Shown here piece by piece: positions 20,187 through 30,478 of a stretch of 64,000 nt of DNA. Below the pieces are notes generated by a model that was given only the letters and a program-made list of their open reading frames with translations, was not told the DNA's origin and did not search any database. A program made the position numbers and the translations under genes. The DNA is from Curtobacterium flaccumfaciens (lineage in GTDB: Bacteria; Actinomycetota; Actinomycetes; Actinomycetales; Microbacteriaceae): positions 682,001-746,000 of the forward strand of contig CP121450.1 in NCBI GenBank assembly GCA_029689965.1. Reading direction: 5' to 3'. How positions within the stretch are numbered: position 1 is the first letter of the stretch; every line of letters starts with the position of its first letter.

Positions 20187-20309
20187 GGCGTGGACGGTAG
20201 GCGGGGCCGCCTGGGTACGGTCCAGGGGTCGTGTCCCCGGGACTGGGCTCCGGGCCGTGTTCCCGGAGTGCACAGGGTCTCGGTCGTGGTGCGCACTAGG
20301 GTGTGGGAG

Positions 20310-20852
20310 ATGGTCGAGCACGGGAAGCACGCGTTCCACGAACGGGACGAGCACGGCATCCTGGTGCGTCCGGCGCTCGCGTCCGACGTCCCGCACATCC
20401 AGCGCCTCATCGCGCCGTACGTCGACCGTCGCATCCTGCTCGGCAAGGAGAACGTCGCGCTCTACGGCTCTATCCAGCAGTTCCGGATCGCCGAGGGACC
20501 CGACGGCGTCCCGATCGGGTGCGGCGCCCTCGCCGTGTTCTGGGACGACATCGCCGAGGTCCGGACGCTCGCGCTCGACGCCGCGTGGATCCACAAGCGC
20601 GTGGGGCACCGGATGCTCGAAGCGCTCGAGCACGACGCCAGGGAGCTCGGGGTCGCGCGGATCTTCTGCCTGACCTTCGAGGTCGACTTCTTCACGAAGC
20701 ACGGGTACCTCGAGATCGGTGAGAGCGTCGTCTCACCCGAGGTGTACGCCGAACTCGTACGGTCGTCCGACGAAGGCGTCGCGGAGTTCCTCGATCTCGC
20801 GCGGGTGAAGCCCAACACGCTCGGCAACACCCGCATGCTGAAGATCCTCTGA
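20310..20852 (+). CDS. argA: Amino-acid N-acetyltransferase, ArgA-type GNAT
   Basis: Short GNAT enzyme of the kind that makes N-acetylglutamate, the first step of arginine synthesis, in actinobacteria (180 residues, like the mycobacterial protein). From ATG 20310: VRPALASDVPHIQRLI, acetyl-CoA-binding core EVRTLALDAAW-HKRVGHRM, then FCLTFEVDFFTKHGY and the characteristic C-terminus VKPNTLGNTRMLKIL, which separates this subgroup from general acetyltransferases. It is intact and stands alone rather than in an arg operon. The exact substrate is inferred from family resemblance. Confidence 0.85.
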   Translation: MVEHGKHAFHERDEHGILVRPALASDVPHIQRLIAPYVDRRILLGKENVALYGSIQQFRIAEGPDGVPIGCGALAVFWDDIAEVRTLALDAAWIHKRVGHRMLEALEHDARELGVARIFCLTFEVDFFTKHGYLEIGESVVSPEVYAELVRSSDEGVAEFLDLARVKPNTLGNTRMLKIL

Positions 20853-20916
20853 CGCTTTCGGGCGATGCGCGGCGGGGTTCCCTCACGGCGCTCCCACCGT
20901 TGTCTACCCTGTGCGC

Positions 20917-21601
20917 ATGTCGTCGTTCCGTCACCCGTCGGGCCCGAGAAGCCGGGTGTCTACTGGCGTCGTCGCGCCACCGTCGTCGGGGTGCTCCTGG
21001 TCATCGTGGTCGTCGTCGTGCTGATCGTCGTCGGGCGGGGTGGGGCGACCTCCGCCGAGCCCGGGGCCGCGGCTTCGGCGTCCCGGGAGTCTTCGTCGTC
21101 CCGGTCTTCGTCTTCGTCGTCCGCGTCGTCGTCAGCGGGCGCGTCCTCGCGGTCCACACCGAAGCCGTCCTCGTCCGCCTCGTCGTCGACCGCCGACGGC
21201 TCGACGTGCACGAAGGACCAGATCCAGCTGTCCGCCGTCGTCGACAAGACCTCGTACGGGCCCACCGAGGACCCGAAGATCGCCATGTCGATCAAGAACA
21301 CCGGGGCGAACTCCTGCCACATGGACCTCGGGTCGTCGCAGCAGGTCCTCACCATCAGCTCCGGGGAGGAGCAGTACTGGTCGTCGAAGGACTGCCAGAC
21401 CGGCGGCACCAACCAGGACGTCACCATCAAGGCCGGGCAGACCCTCACCACGCCGTCGATCGAGTGGGACCGGACGCGATCGTCGACATCGACGTGCGAC
21501 TCCTCGCGGCCGTCGGTGACCGGCGGGGAGCGAGCTACCACCTGCAGGTCGCGGTGGGGAACATCGAGTCGAAGGACTCGGTGCAGTTCATCCTCAACTA
21601 G
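20917..21601 (+). CDS. Membrane-anchored extracytoplasmic protein, unknown function (two frameshifts)
   Basis: From ATG 20917 (SSFRHPSGP) the frame shifts at 20942-20946 (GGCCCGAG for GGCCCGGAG) into EKPGVYWRRRATVV. It then has one transmembrane helix (VVGVLLVIVVVVVLIVVG), a long Ser/Ala linker rich in SSS and a Pro/Lys stretch, and a globular domain with two Cys pairs (STCTKDQIQL, NSCHMDLGS, KDCQTGG) and beta-rich sequence. A second loss near 21525 in a G run leads to the C-terminus ASYHLQVAVGNIESKD. Corrected length is about 229 residues. It resembles the DUF4232-like actinobacterial extracellular proteins; I do not assign a function. Confidence 0.7.
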
Positions 21602-21629
21602 TCGCCGGTCCGGCGGACTCTGCGAACGA

Positions 21630-21666
21630 GAACGGGCCCGTCGTCACGAGGACGACGGGCCCGTTC
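21630..21666. terminator. Bidirectional terminator
   Basis: 16-bp perfect stem (GAACGGGCCCGTCGTC at 21630-21645 and its complement at 21651-21666) with a 5-base loop, between two convergent genes. Confidence 0.85.
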
Positions 21667-21679
21667 GAGCAGCAGGAGA

Positions 21680-21889
21680 TCAGCCGATGACGGTGATGTT
21701 CTCCGCCTGCGGGCCCTTGCGGCCCTCGGTGATGTCGAACTCCACCTTCTGGTCCTCCTCGAGCGACTTGTAGCCGTTCCCCGAGATCGCGGAGAAGTGA
21801 GCGAAGACGTCAGCGCTGCCGTCGTCCGGCGCGATGAAGCCGAAGCCCTTTTCGTTGTTGAACCACTTGACGGTCCCAGTTGAAGCCAT
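21680..21889 (-). CDS. Cold-shock protein, CspA family
   Basis: 69-residue single-stranded nucleic-acid-binding OB fold. It starts at ATG 21889 ([19 protein letters not shown]), with RNP1 KGFGFI and RNP2 DVFAHFSAI both intact. It acts as an RNA chaperone. The roughly 300 bases upstream of the start, up to the divergent SseB-like gene, hold no other gene and would give a long 5' leader, as in other cold-shock mRNAs where the leader senses temperature. The leader's structure was not worked out here. Confidence 0.95.
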   Translation of the reverse strand: MASTGTVKWFNNEKGFGFIAPDDGSADVFAHFSAISGNGYKSLEEDQKVEFDITEGRKGPQAENITVIG

Positions 21890-22193
21890 GAGAGGTGTTT
21901 CCTTACTTTCTTGCCAGTCGACATCTGCTGTCGACTGCCTTGCGAAGCGGCATTCGCTGCCGCCGATCCACCAACGGATGTCGTCAGATCGATGCGCCCC
22001 GCGGGCATGGACCGGCGGGACGGGTTCGGGGCCAGGCGGCCGGAGAAGGCCAGTGACCGATGGCGCTCGAGGTGCATGGCACCGGAAGAACGATCGACTC
22101 CGCCGGAGCGGTTGCCACCAATCTAGTCCCTCTCGGCGACAAGGGAAGAGCCGAAGTCGCTGAACGGCCACGAATCTGGTGGACTGTGCGGTG

Positions 22194-22577
22194 ATGGCAG
22201 ACAAGGAACAGCGCTTCCGGAGCGAACAGCTCGAGGAAGCCCTCGCGAAGCAGGACGTCGCCGCGGTGGCGTTCGCGCTCCGCAACGACATCGTGATCGT
22301 CCCGCGCCTCGTCACCGGCAAGAAGGACATGCAGGTGCGGGTCTTCGGTCGTGAAGGCTCCGACAAACGGATCCTGCTCTTGTTCTCGTCGGCGGACGCG
22401 TACACCGCGATGGTGCCGGACGAGAAGATCCGACAGGTCATGGTCTACGACGCTCCCCGCCTCGAGGAGTTCCTCGCGGCGCACCTCGGATCGCTCGAGG
22501 GTGTGTTCTTCGACATCGCCGGTCCCCACACCATGCAGGCGGCACCCGAGGATCTCCTCGCGGCGTTGCGCGCGTAA
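22194..22577 (+). CDS. SseB-like N-terminal domain protein
   Basis: About 127 residues from ATG 22194 ([18 protein letters not shown]). The SseB N-terminal fold is suggested by [14 protein letters not shown], then [14 protein letters not shown] and [28 protein letters not shown]. Proteins of this family are small cytoplasmic proteins; some are linked to type VII secretion regions, but no secretion genes are nearby. It is divergent from the cold-shock gene and convergent with radA. Confidence 0.65.
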   Translation: MADKEQRFRSEQLEEALAKQDVAAVAFALRNDIVIVPRLVTGKKDMQVRVFGREGSDKRILLLFSSADAYTAMVPDEKIRQVMVYDAPRLEEFLAAHLGSLEGVFFDIAGPHTMQAAPEDLLAALRA

Positions 22578-22588
22578 GGGACTTCTCG

Positions 22589-23949
22589 TCAGAACGCTCG
22601 GTCGAGTTCCCGCTCACGCTCGTCGGCCGCCAGGGAGAACGCCACCCGGAGTGCTTCTCGGAGATGCTGCGCGTCCGCGCCGAGCACCGTCGTGAACCCG
22701 AGTCGTGCCGCCTCGCTCGCCCGCTGCTTCGTGCCGGTCGTCGGGCGGATCTCGCCCGCGAGACTGATCTCGCCGACGGCCGCGAGCGTGTGCGGGTAGG
22801 GGCGGTCGCGCGCCGCGCTCGCCAGCGCCAGCGCGATCGCGAGGTCGGCACCCGGTTCCGTCAGCTTCATGCCGCCCACCGTGGAGACGTAGACATCGGC
22901 GTCGGCGAGCTTCAGACCCGCTCGGCGTTCCAGCACGGCGAGCAGCATCGCCACACGGGACGAGTCGACGCCGTTCACCACGCGGCGTGGCTGCGGAGCC
23001 GAGCTCGGGACGACGAGCGCCTGCACCTCGACCGGGAGGGCACGCCGACCCTCGAGCGCGACCGTCACGCAGGTGCCGGACACCGGCGCGCCGTTCTTCG
23101 ACATGAACAGGCCGCTCGGGTCGGGGACCTCGTGGATGCCGTCGCCCGCCATGTCGAAGCAGCCGACCTCGTCCGTCGGGCCGAAGCGGTTCTTGAGCGC
23201 CCGGACGAACCGGAGCGCGGTCTGCCGGTCACCCTCGAAGTGGCACGCCACATCGACGAGGTGCTCGAGCAGCCGGGGGCCGGCGATGGTGCCGTCCTTC
23301 GTGACGTGTCCGACGATGAGCACGGGGAGCGCCCGGTCCTTCGCGACGCGGATCAGGGTGGACGCCACCTCTCGCACCTGGGACGTGCCGCCCGCGATGC
23401 CGTCGACCGTGCTCGAGGAGATGGTCTGCACGGAGTCGGCGATCACGAGGTCGGGACGCACCTGGTCGATCTGGCCGAGGATGACGCCCAGGTCGACCTC
23501 GCTCGCCAGGTAGAGGTCGTCGTGCATCGCCCCCGTGCGCTCGGCACGGAGGCGGACCTGGTCCACCGACTCCTCGGCGCTGACGTACAGGACCCGCTTG
23601 CCCGACGCGGCCGCACGGGAAGCGACCTCGAGCAGGAGGGTCGACTTGCCGACGCCCGGCTCACCGGACAGCAGGACTGCGGCACCGGGGACGACGCCCC
23701 GCCGAGGACGCGGTCGAACTCGCCGATTCCGGTCCGCCAGCGCTCCACGCGGCTGCCCCGGGCTTCCGTGATGGGCCTGGCGACGCGGTCGCCGGCGACG
23801 GACACCGCGGCGGTTCCCCTCACGCTGGCGGTGGCCGCGGAGGAGTCCTCGACCGTGCCCCACGACTGGCACTCGCCGCACCGTCCGACCCACTTGATGC
23901 TGGTCCAGCCGCACTCCGTGCAGCGGTAGAGGGACTGAGGGCGGGCCAT
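22589..23949 (-). CDS. radA: DNA repair protein RadA (frameshift)
   Basis: RecA-like branch-migration helicase. It starts at ATG 23949: an N-terminal four-Cys zinc finger (CTECGWTSIKWVGRCGEC), the ATPase core with Walker A GEPGVGKST, the RadA-specific KNRFG motif in ALKNRFGPTDEVG, and a C-terminal Lon-like domain (KLADADVYVSTVGGMKL). One G is missing at about 23697-23702 (G4 for G5) between DRVLGG and GVVPGAAVLL. Corrected length is about 454 residues, normal for the family. The SGNH hydrolase upstream on the same strand ends 10 bases before the start. Confidence 0.95.
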
Positions 23950-23959
23950 GATCGCCAGG

Positions 23960-24936
23960 CTAGGCCGTGCCGCCGACATCACCGGAGCGGTCGTCCGGGT
24001 CGTCGGGAAGTCCCACGGGAAGCGGCACCGAACCGGTCATGCGCTGCCGGAGCCGCTCCATGCGCCCGGGCGTTCGGCGTGCTCGAGTTCCTCCACGCCC
24101 TCGGTGTCCTGCTCGGCTCGCGCCGTGGCGACCGCTCCTGCTCCCGCGCCGAGGTCCTCGGCCTCCCGCGCGGAGAGGTAGTTGCGGATCGCAGCGACGA
24201 CGTCGACCCGCGCGTCGACCGCCGGCTCGAACGCGCTCGCCCAGATCTCGTACCCGCGGTCGTTCGGGTGGAAGAGGTCCCCGTAGCTGTTGAAGAACGT
24301 GCGGCGCAGCCCGACGCGCTTCGTGATCGTGTGCAGCGGCGCCACCGTCAGGCCGAACTCCTCCGCCACCCGGTGCACGATCTCGTTCGCCACCGCCACC
24401 TTGCGCTCCCGATCCGGCACGAACATGCACGGCAGCTCGGCCACGATCGCGTGCGACGGGACCGCGCCGTAGATGTCGCGGATGTTCCGCTCGAACGTGT
24501 CCGGGTGGAAGTCGGCGATGTCGTTCGCGCCGATCGACACCGTGCAGACGTCGGGCGAGTAGTTCCGGAGCTTCGGGAGCTGGTCCTTCCGCGCGCCCCA
24601 CGTCGTCGAGCCGGACACGCTGAGGTTCACGACCCGCACAGACGTGCGGGAACGATGACGGATCCGTCGGGCCAGGAGTCCCACGTAGCCCCGGTGCGGT
24701 TCGGTCGCCCCCACTCCCTGGGCAGCGGAGTCGCCGATCGCCAGGTACGTGATCTTCCCCTCGTGCTGCAGGCGCTCCCGCCACCAGTCCGCGTGGACGG
24801 GGAGCATGTCGACCACCCGTCGGGCGGCGGCGCGTTGCCCGCGGACACCGGCGCGGGCGCCGAAGGCGGCTCCGCCGAGGACCGCGAGGCCGCCGACGAC
24901 CGACGACAGCAGTGCGATGAGGGTGCGGGGTCTCAT
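23960..24936 (-). CDS. SGNH/GDSL family hydrolase (frameshift at the C-terminus)
   Basis: From ATG 24936: a hydrophobic N-terminal segment (IALLSSVVGGLAVLGGAAFG) that may be a signal anchor. The SGNH blocks follow: block I YLAIGDSAAQGVG (nucleophile Ser), block III SIGANDIADF, and block V SYGDLFHPNDRGY with the Asp-His pair. The domain is esterase-like and the substrate is unknown. Reading on without correction ends at 24037. One missing G at 24064-24070 (CCCGGG for CCCGGGG) would instead continue through MERLRQRMTGSVPLP to a stop at 23960, just ahead of radA, which I prefer. Confidence 0.85.
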
Positions 24937-25078
24937 GGGGTGGACGTTACGCGGCGTTCCCCGGTGCGAGATGGTGCGAGCCTGGATGGTGGACGAGGGC
25001 CGTGGGCGGGCGCTCTGTGGAGGGTGGGCCGACGTGCGGTGGTGCGTCGCGCCTCCCGGATCGTGTAAACTCTCTCCC

Positions 25079-25168
25079 GGTACCGTGTCCGAGCGGCCGA
25101 AGGATCATGTCTCGAAAACATGTGTGGGGGCAACTCCACCGTGGGTTCAAATCCCACCGGTACCGCCA
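25079..25168 (+). tRNA. tRNA-Ser, anticodon CGA
   Basis: Class II tRNA. The 7-bp acceptor stem is GGTACCG/CGGTACC, the anticodon stem CATGT/ACATG encloses loop CTCGAAA with anticodon CGA (reads UCG), the variable arm is long, and the T arm is GTGGG-TTCAAAT-CCCAC. The 3' CCA is encoded (25166-25168). It marks the left edge of the accessory region, and tRNA-Ser genes are common integration targets. I did not see a second copy of its 3' end in the window. Confidence 0.95.
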
Positions 25169-25223
25169 GTGGGGCTCCTAACGAAACTCCGTGAAAGTGT
25201 TTACGAAACTCGTTGAGCCCTAG

Positions 25224-25258
25224 GAAGAAGGCCCCCGGATCCGTCCGGGGCCTTCTTC
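25224..25258 (-). terminator. Terminator of the GHKL-nuclease gene
   Basis: GAAGAAGGCCCC... pairs with ...GGGGCCTTCTTC around a short loop, just past the stop of the minus-strand gene that ends at 25269. Confidence 0.75.
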
Positions 25259-25268
25259 ATGCTCACGG

Positions 25269-27244
25269 TTACGCAGCCGAGCCGGCCTCCGCAGCCTTCG
25301 CAGCCGCGTCGAGCGCCTCCTGTGGTAGGTACTCGCTGTACTTGTCGCGCATCGACACGAGGCCCTGGTCTCGGTTGGACTCGTACTTCAGTGACGCCTG
25401 AACGAACTTGAGTCGATGCTCGGCGTCGCCGATGACCTCGGCCCAGGTTCGGACGACGATGCGGTACTTCTTGCTGCTCTGCACGACGCCATGTGGGAGC
25501 GTCGTCTGCGTCCGCTGATCTTCGACAGAGTCGGTGACGTCGTTGCCAATCAGCCAGAAGTCCCAATGCGAGTTCGGCTGGTCGAAGCGCTCGTCGCTGG
25601 TGATTGCGCTCGCGTAGCTTCTGATCTGGCTGACGTCTTCATCTGTCAGCTTGTGGCTCGGACGCTTCAGCTCGATGACAAGGTGAGCGAACTCGTTCTC
25701 GCGTGTCTCGAGGCGTCGTCCGAGTACGAGGTCCGGGATTCCGTCCGAACCGTCTTCTCGAAGCAGTGGTGCGCCGCCAGCAAGTTCGACATCGAGGCCG
25801 AGCAATTTGAGGTGTTTCTTCAACACCTCGATGAGTCGCTCGTCGTCGCCGGTGATGCCCCACTCCTCGCCGAAGAGCCAAGTCTCGTGCGCGAGGATGC
25901 GATGCAGCTGCCGCCGCTCGAGCATCCGCTTCTTGATGGCGCGCTCGAAGAGCACGGCGTTGAGTCCGGAGAGGAACTCGACCCTGTTTCCGACTTCGCG
26001 CCCGAGTGAGATCAGCTGCGACAGAGTCGTGTGCTCGAGGACCTCCTTCAGTTCGTCGATTCTCGCCTGCGGAAGCTGCGAGAAGTTGCGAAGAATGGGG
26101 AGTAACGCCTCCGGGTCCGTCTCAAAGGTCTCGCGGAGAAGACTCAACGCGAGCGCCTTCGACTTCGGGGCCCTGGCTTCGTCCACAGTACGCGCGGCGG
26201 CCATGGCCACGACTCTGAACGTGTCCTGCGTCGCGCGCTCCTGGTCGTTCCGCGGCGCTGCCTTGTACGGGTAGACGCCTTCCGATCTCCAACGCTGGAT
26301 TGTCTCCGCTTCGCGACGGCGACCGGCATTCGCGAGGTGATCTCGGAGCGCGTTTTCGTCGCCTCGATGACCTTTGCAGCGGGCGATTCGCCGTCGAGTT
26401 CGATCATCACGCCCGAAGCGTCTCGGAATCCCTGCCAGCTGACGTACGCAGTGAACTCCGCACCGACGGCTTGGATGCCAGGTGCCATCTCGTCAATGAT
26501 GGCGCCGTCCTCGGAGCACAGGTACAACCGTCGCTCGACTCCGCTCAGCTTCCAATCGATGATGATGAGCTTTGCCTCGCCGACAACACCGTCTTGAGGC
26601 GGGAGCGAGAACTCGCGGCGGCTTTCGATGACTTCGTCTGGACGAATTTCCTCCCCGAGGAAGTGGATGTGAAAGTCGTCGTGTCGCGCAAGCTGAAGGG
26701 CGAATTCGGTCAGGAGCCGCTCGCGGAGCGCGTTCGGTGCGTCGAGTTCGCGGGCGGCCGTCCTCCCGATGCCGACGATCCGCACGGTCGTTCCCGTGGC
26801 TGCGTTCGGGTCGTTCGGCTCGATGTTGAACTTGTCGAGCGCGCTTCGAGACCCGATGATGCGGATCCCGGCGAGCCCGCCCTCGAGAGCTTCGCTTGTC
26901 GATTCCCATTCAACGGAGTCACCGAGTGCGAAAGCGGAGTATCGCCCTCGGCCGAGACGACCATGGACGAAGCGGCCCGCTTCTGAGGTTGTGCCGGGCA
27001 TCCGTTTCCAGCTGTCACCGACTCGTGAGAACGCCAGTTCGGCGCGTTCAACGGTCATGCCGCGTCCGTCGTCAGCGACCGCCACGGATTCAACTGCGCC
27101 GAGGTCACTTCGAGCCATGGTGACGTGCACGTTGTGGGCGTCTTCGTCGAACGCGTTCCAAACGAGCTCGCAGATTCCCACGGCCGGCGTTCGTGTGTAG
27201 GACTCGAGGAGTGGCTGGCCTGCTGACACGCTTACTTCGGGCAC
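25269..27244 (-). CDS. GHKL (HSP90/MutL/histidine-kinase-type) ATPase fused to Shedu-like PD-(D/E)XK nuclease (frameshift)
   Basis: From GTG 27244 the N-terminal half is a GHKL ATPase: N box ELVWNAFDEDAHNV, G1 box VADDGRGM, and a Gly-rich lid GRLGRGRYSAFALGD. A missing base at about 26351-26362 (GAGGCGACGAAAA for GAGGCGACGGAAAA) shifts the frame. The continuing frame reads ALRDHLANAGRRREAETIQR, a middle helical part, then ETWLFGEEWGI and a nuclease core IPDLVLG...HLVIELKRPSHKL, whose D and ExK residues fit PD-(D/E)XK, followed by QIRSYASAI. The ELKRP plus Q-x-x-x-Y pattern resembles the DUF4263/Shedu nuclease. Corrected length is about 658 residues. It stands alone next to a tRNA at the island edge and is probably a single-gene antiphage system (inference). 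Confidence 0.75.
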
Positions 27245-27550
27245 GACTCATCCTCACATAGGCCGCCGACCAGCGGGTGCAACCACGTCGATGCCGCTTC
27301 GCAAATGCTGATAGTAAACACCGAAGCGTAGACGACAAATGCTCGGTAACATACCTCGATCCGCATGATGGCGGGGATCTTGTGCTGGCGCGTCTCTGTG
27401 CGTTCACTGCCTTGGCGGTGCCGGCATAGCTCCGGCATGATCCTCGATCCAAGATCCCAGGCCACCACCCCTTCCCTTGCCGGACTTCGCGTAGCACAAT
27501 CTGCTGATAACAATCAGCAGCGACACGCGTCGAATGTGCGAGATGCCATC
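27245..27550. other. Intergenic control region between divergent genes
   Basis: No gene is seen. It is locally AT-richer than its surroundings and should hold promoters for both the GHKL-nuclease gene and the recombinase-like gene. TGCTGATA occurs twice here (27306 and 27502), the second as one arm of an inverted repeat. Confidence 0.5.
27501..27520. repeat. Inverted repeat upstream of the recombinase-like gene; candidate element end or binding site
   Basis: CTGCTGAT-AACA-ATCAGCAG is a perfect 8-bp inverted repeat with a 4-base centre, 31 bases before the start of the recombinase-like gene. Its arm TGCTGATAACA recurs, inverted and with one mismatch, at 31413-31423, on the far side of the three-gene element. 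Confidence 0.6.
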
Positions 27551-28438
27551 ATGAGCTACAAGCCTCGGATGCCCGAAGCCGACTGGGCCATCGTCCGCGA
27601 CTTCGTCATCGCGTGCGTGCTCGACGCCGACTTCTCGAACACGAAGTACGTCCGCGAGTACATGCGACCACTCGCCGCACTCGCCCTGTTCGGCCTCCGA
27701 GAGCTCGGACTCCCGCCGACGCGACACAGCCTGCTCGACCCGGCGGTCATCCGCCGATTCGCCAGCGTGCAGACCACGGCGCTCCAGCGGAAGACGTTCG
27801 AGAGCCGCCTTCTCCAGATTCGCGAAGCGCACGGAGGTGAGCGGGCGGGTCGGGTGCTCGGCGCGGAACGGTCCCTCGCGGTGACGCCGCTCAGTCCGCT
27901 TGAGCTGCGCGAGATGTCTACCTACGTCCAGAACTCTCGTTCTGAGGACTGGCGACGCGCAGGTCTCGCGCTCATGGGCCTGAGTGGAGGGGCTGGTCTG
28001 CGTCGGAAGGAAGTCATCTACCTCCGCACCACCGACATCAACAGCAGCGAGGACGGCTACTCTGTCCGCGTCTCCGGTGAGCCGGGCCGCACGGTCGTCG
28101 TCCGTCGAGAGTTTGAGCCGTACCTCGCTCGCGCTCTGAAGGACGCATGGGTGGACGAGTACGTCATCTTCCCGTGGCTGACCAATCGCGCGAGCCGCGA
28201 GGAGAAGCTGCGCAAGTTCCACAACCCGGAAGGCGGCCGGCTCCCTGATGCATCTCGACTCCGCGCGACGTGGCTCGCCGAAGTGTGCTCGGTACTCACC
28301 GCAGGCGAACTGGTCTACGCCGCAGGGTTCAGGCACCTGTCCTCGCTCGACCAGTACGAGGCGTACTTCACCGTCCCCGACCATGCCGAGCTCGCGACCA
28401 TCCTTCGCGACCCGCGTGCCATCGGCGGTGCGAAGTGA
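27551..28438 (+). CDS. Divergent tyrosine recombinase/integrase family protein A
   Basis: 295 residues from ATG 27551. The N-terminal half is a helical SAM-like domain (WAIVRDFVIACVLDAD to PAVIRRF). The C-terminal half keeps box I of tyrosine recombinases as GGAGLRRKEVIYLRTTDI, with the first Arg, and a beta-hairpin GRTVVVRREF. A box II-like segment SRLRATWLAEV has the second Arg but lacks both usual His residues, and a late YAAGFRHLSSLDQY carries a possible catalytic Tyr. It is clearly paralogous to the protein encoded at 30472-31402. Its stop overlaps the start of the DDE-like gene, so they form an operon. Whether it is catalytically active is uncertain. Confidence 0.7.
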   Translation: MSYKPRMPEADWAIVRDFVIACVLDADFSNTKYVREYMRPLAALALFGLRELGLPPTRHSLLDPAVIRRFASVQTTALQRKTFESRLLQIREAHGGERAGRVLGAERSLAVTPLSPLELREMSTYVQNSRSEDWRRAGLALMGLSGGAGLRRKEVIYLRTTDINSSEDGYSVRVSGEPGRTVVVRREFEPYLARALKDAWVDEYVIFPWLTNRASREEKLRKFHNPEGGRLPDASRLRATWLAEVCSVLTAGELVYAAGFRHLSSLDQYEAYFTVPDHAELATILRDPRAIGGAK

Positions 28439-30433
28439 ACCTCCGAGACGACATCCTCGATGGTGTCTTCGACGAAGCGGCGCTTGCCATCTACGAGGCC
28501 GCTCGCGACAGCGCACTGCTCGACATCGACGAAGTGGCAGCTGCAGGAAACAAGACCACGCCGCTCGAAGCGAAAGCCTTCGAGCTTCTGGGGCGCTCGC
28601 GTAGATGCCAGCGACGTCGCGCCGCTCGTCGAGCAGTACAAGCGGGAAGACAGCGCGGGCAAGAGGCCTGGAGGCCGCCCACCCGTGCTTGACACGAGGA
28701 AGTGCATCGTCCTCGCGCTCGTCCTCGCGGACGACCGGACCAAGCTTCAACATCCACGAATTCGCCGTGGCCCTCCAGTACCGGATGACGAAGGAGGCGC
28801 GAGTCGTGCTCGGCGTGGATGGGGTGAAAGAGACGGGCGACCCGCAGAAGGACTACTGGAACTGGTACATGCGTCTGGAGCGCGCGCTCCACACCATCAT
28901 CGAGACCTTCGACGCCTGGCCGGCGGTGCGATTCCTGCACACTCGTCAGGAACGCGAGAAGGCTATCGCTGACAGAGACCCCGCCATGCGGGCAATCAAG
29001 GAACCGAGAGCGCGCGAGTTCACCAACACGATGCTCGATGTGAGCATCCAGGCCATCCCCGAGCCTTACGCGTCGGCATGGAAGGGTGCGCTGTCGGCGG
29101 ACCAGAGCGCGATTCCCGCGCCCAGCCAGCGGATGCCATGGAAGCGCGACCACGAAATCGACGGTAGCCCCGAAGTCCCGGACGAGATTGAGGTGTTCGA
29201 CGAGGACGGCAATGCCGAGTGGGTCGAGGCTCCGAAGAAGGTGCTGGAGATTGACGCGACTCCGTACCCCCGCGACAAGGGCAAGCAGGACAAGGACTAC
29301 AACGGACGTCCGAGCGAGTTCGACCACGTGTACGCGGCCAACATCATGATGATGATGACCGAACCCGACGACCCGTACGCACACCCGCAGATGGTGGTCG
29401 CCGCGAGCCTCCACAAGTTCGGACGAAGCATCGCCGAACACACCATCGCAGGTGTCGACTGGGTCCTCCAGAAGGGAAGGCCGGTGAAGCGCCTCACGGT
29501 CGACCGCGGTTACAGCGCAGGTATCTCTCTGGACGAGTTCCACAAGCCCCTCGCGCAGCGCGGCGTCGGCCTCGTCATCGACTACGCAAGCTGGCAGCTC
29601 ACGGCGAGGAAGGAAACCGTCGCCGGTGGCCTCCAGGTGGAAGGCGACGTGCTCTGCCCGGCGACACCCGTCGACCTCCGGACGCTCAGCGAGGATGCGC
29701 GCACGCACAAAATCACGCCGAAGGAGTACTTCGCGAAGGTGCTCGAGCGGCAGAAGTACCGTGCGCGACCCAAGGGGGCTCCGGACGAGAACGGCGGTGT
29801 GTACATGTTCTGCCCGGCTCGCCGCGAGAGCCCGATGGTGACCTGTGACCTCGTCCACATGCACGCGAAAGCGAGCCGCAACCCAGCGGTCGCGCTGAAG
29901 CGACCGCACATCGACCCGGACCTCCTGCCGGTCATCCCAGACACTATCTGCCGCGACGAGACGTTCCGCCTCGAGTGGGACGATGCGCTGGAAACGCGCC
30001 AGGTGTTCCCGTTCGCCACCCCCGAGTGGCTGAAGACGTACAGCCACGACCGCCAGTCCCAGGAGAGCTTCAACGTGTACCTCAAGGACGTGCACGGACT
30101 CGGAGACCCGACCGTCGGCAGATGCGCGGGCTCGCCGCGCAGAACTTCATCTTCACGATGGTACTCACCGTTGCGAACTTCTCGCGACTGAACAAGTTCC
30201 TCGCCGACCGCGCCGCCGGTATCGAGAAGCCGGAAGCGCCGCGTGCGCGCGACGTCAACGGCGACTCCGACTACCGACGCTTCTACAAGGCACCTCGTCG
30301 ACGGAAGGGCCTGACCCTCAAGGAACAGCGCGCCATCGCAGCGGAGGTTAAGAAGCAGGAGGCCGAGAAGGCAGCTGCCGCGTCGAAGCCGCTCGGCCGC
30401 GCCCGTGGCAGGAAAGCCGCCGACGCGAAGTAG
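28435..30433 (+). CDS. Large DDE-transposase-like protein of a recombinase-flanked element (three frameshifts)
   Basis: From GTG 28435 (NLRDDILDGVFDEAALAIYE), overlapping gene A. The frame changes near 28591, 28735 and 30116. The last is a clear CCGG-to-CGG loss; the first two are +1 shifts. Joined, it is about 665 residues. Features seen: a possible first Asp in LSADQSAIPAP, a second in RLTVDRGYSAGISLDEFH as in IS4/IS1182-type enzymes, a late Glu in SQESFNVYLKD, then RQMRGLAAQNFIFTMVL, the usual helix after the catalytic Glu, and a Lys/Ala-rich basic tail. The DDE assignment rests on this pattern only. It is flanked by two paralogous recombinase-like genes, an arrangement I do not recognise. 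Confidence 0.6.
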
Positions 30434-30440
30434 CACGTGA

Positions 30441-30478
30441 CGCTTGGCGGGGCGACGACCGGGTCGTCTCGTCAAGCG
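30441..30478. terminator. Hairpin between convergent genes of the recombinase/DDE element
   Basis: CGCTTGGCGGGGCGAC pairs with GTCGTCTCGTCAAGCG (with G-T pairs), between the ends of the DDE-like gene and recombinase-like gene B. Confidence 0.6.

Noticed and set aside
25141-25168. tRNA-Ser 3' end as attL with a matching attR
   Set aside because: I looked for a second copy of the TTCAAATCCCACCGGTACC region and saw none, so no attachment-site pair is claimed.
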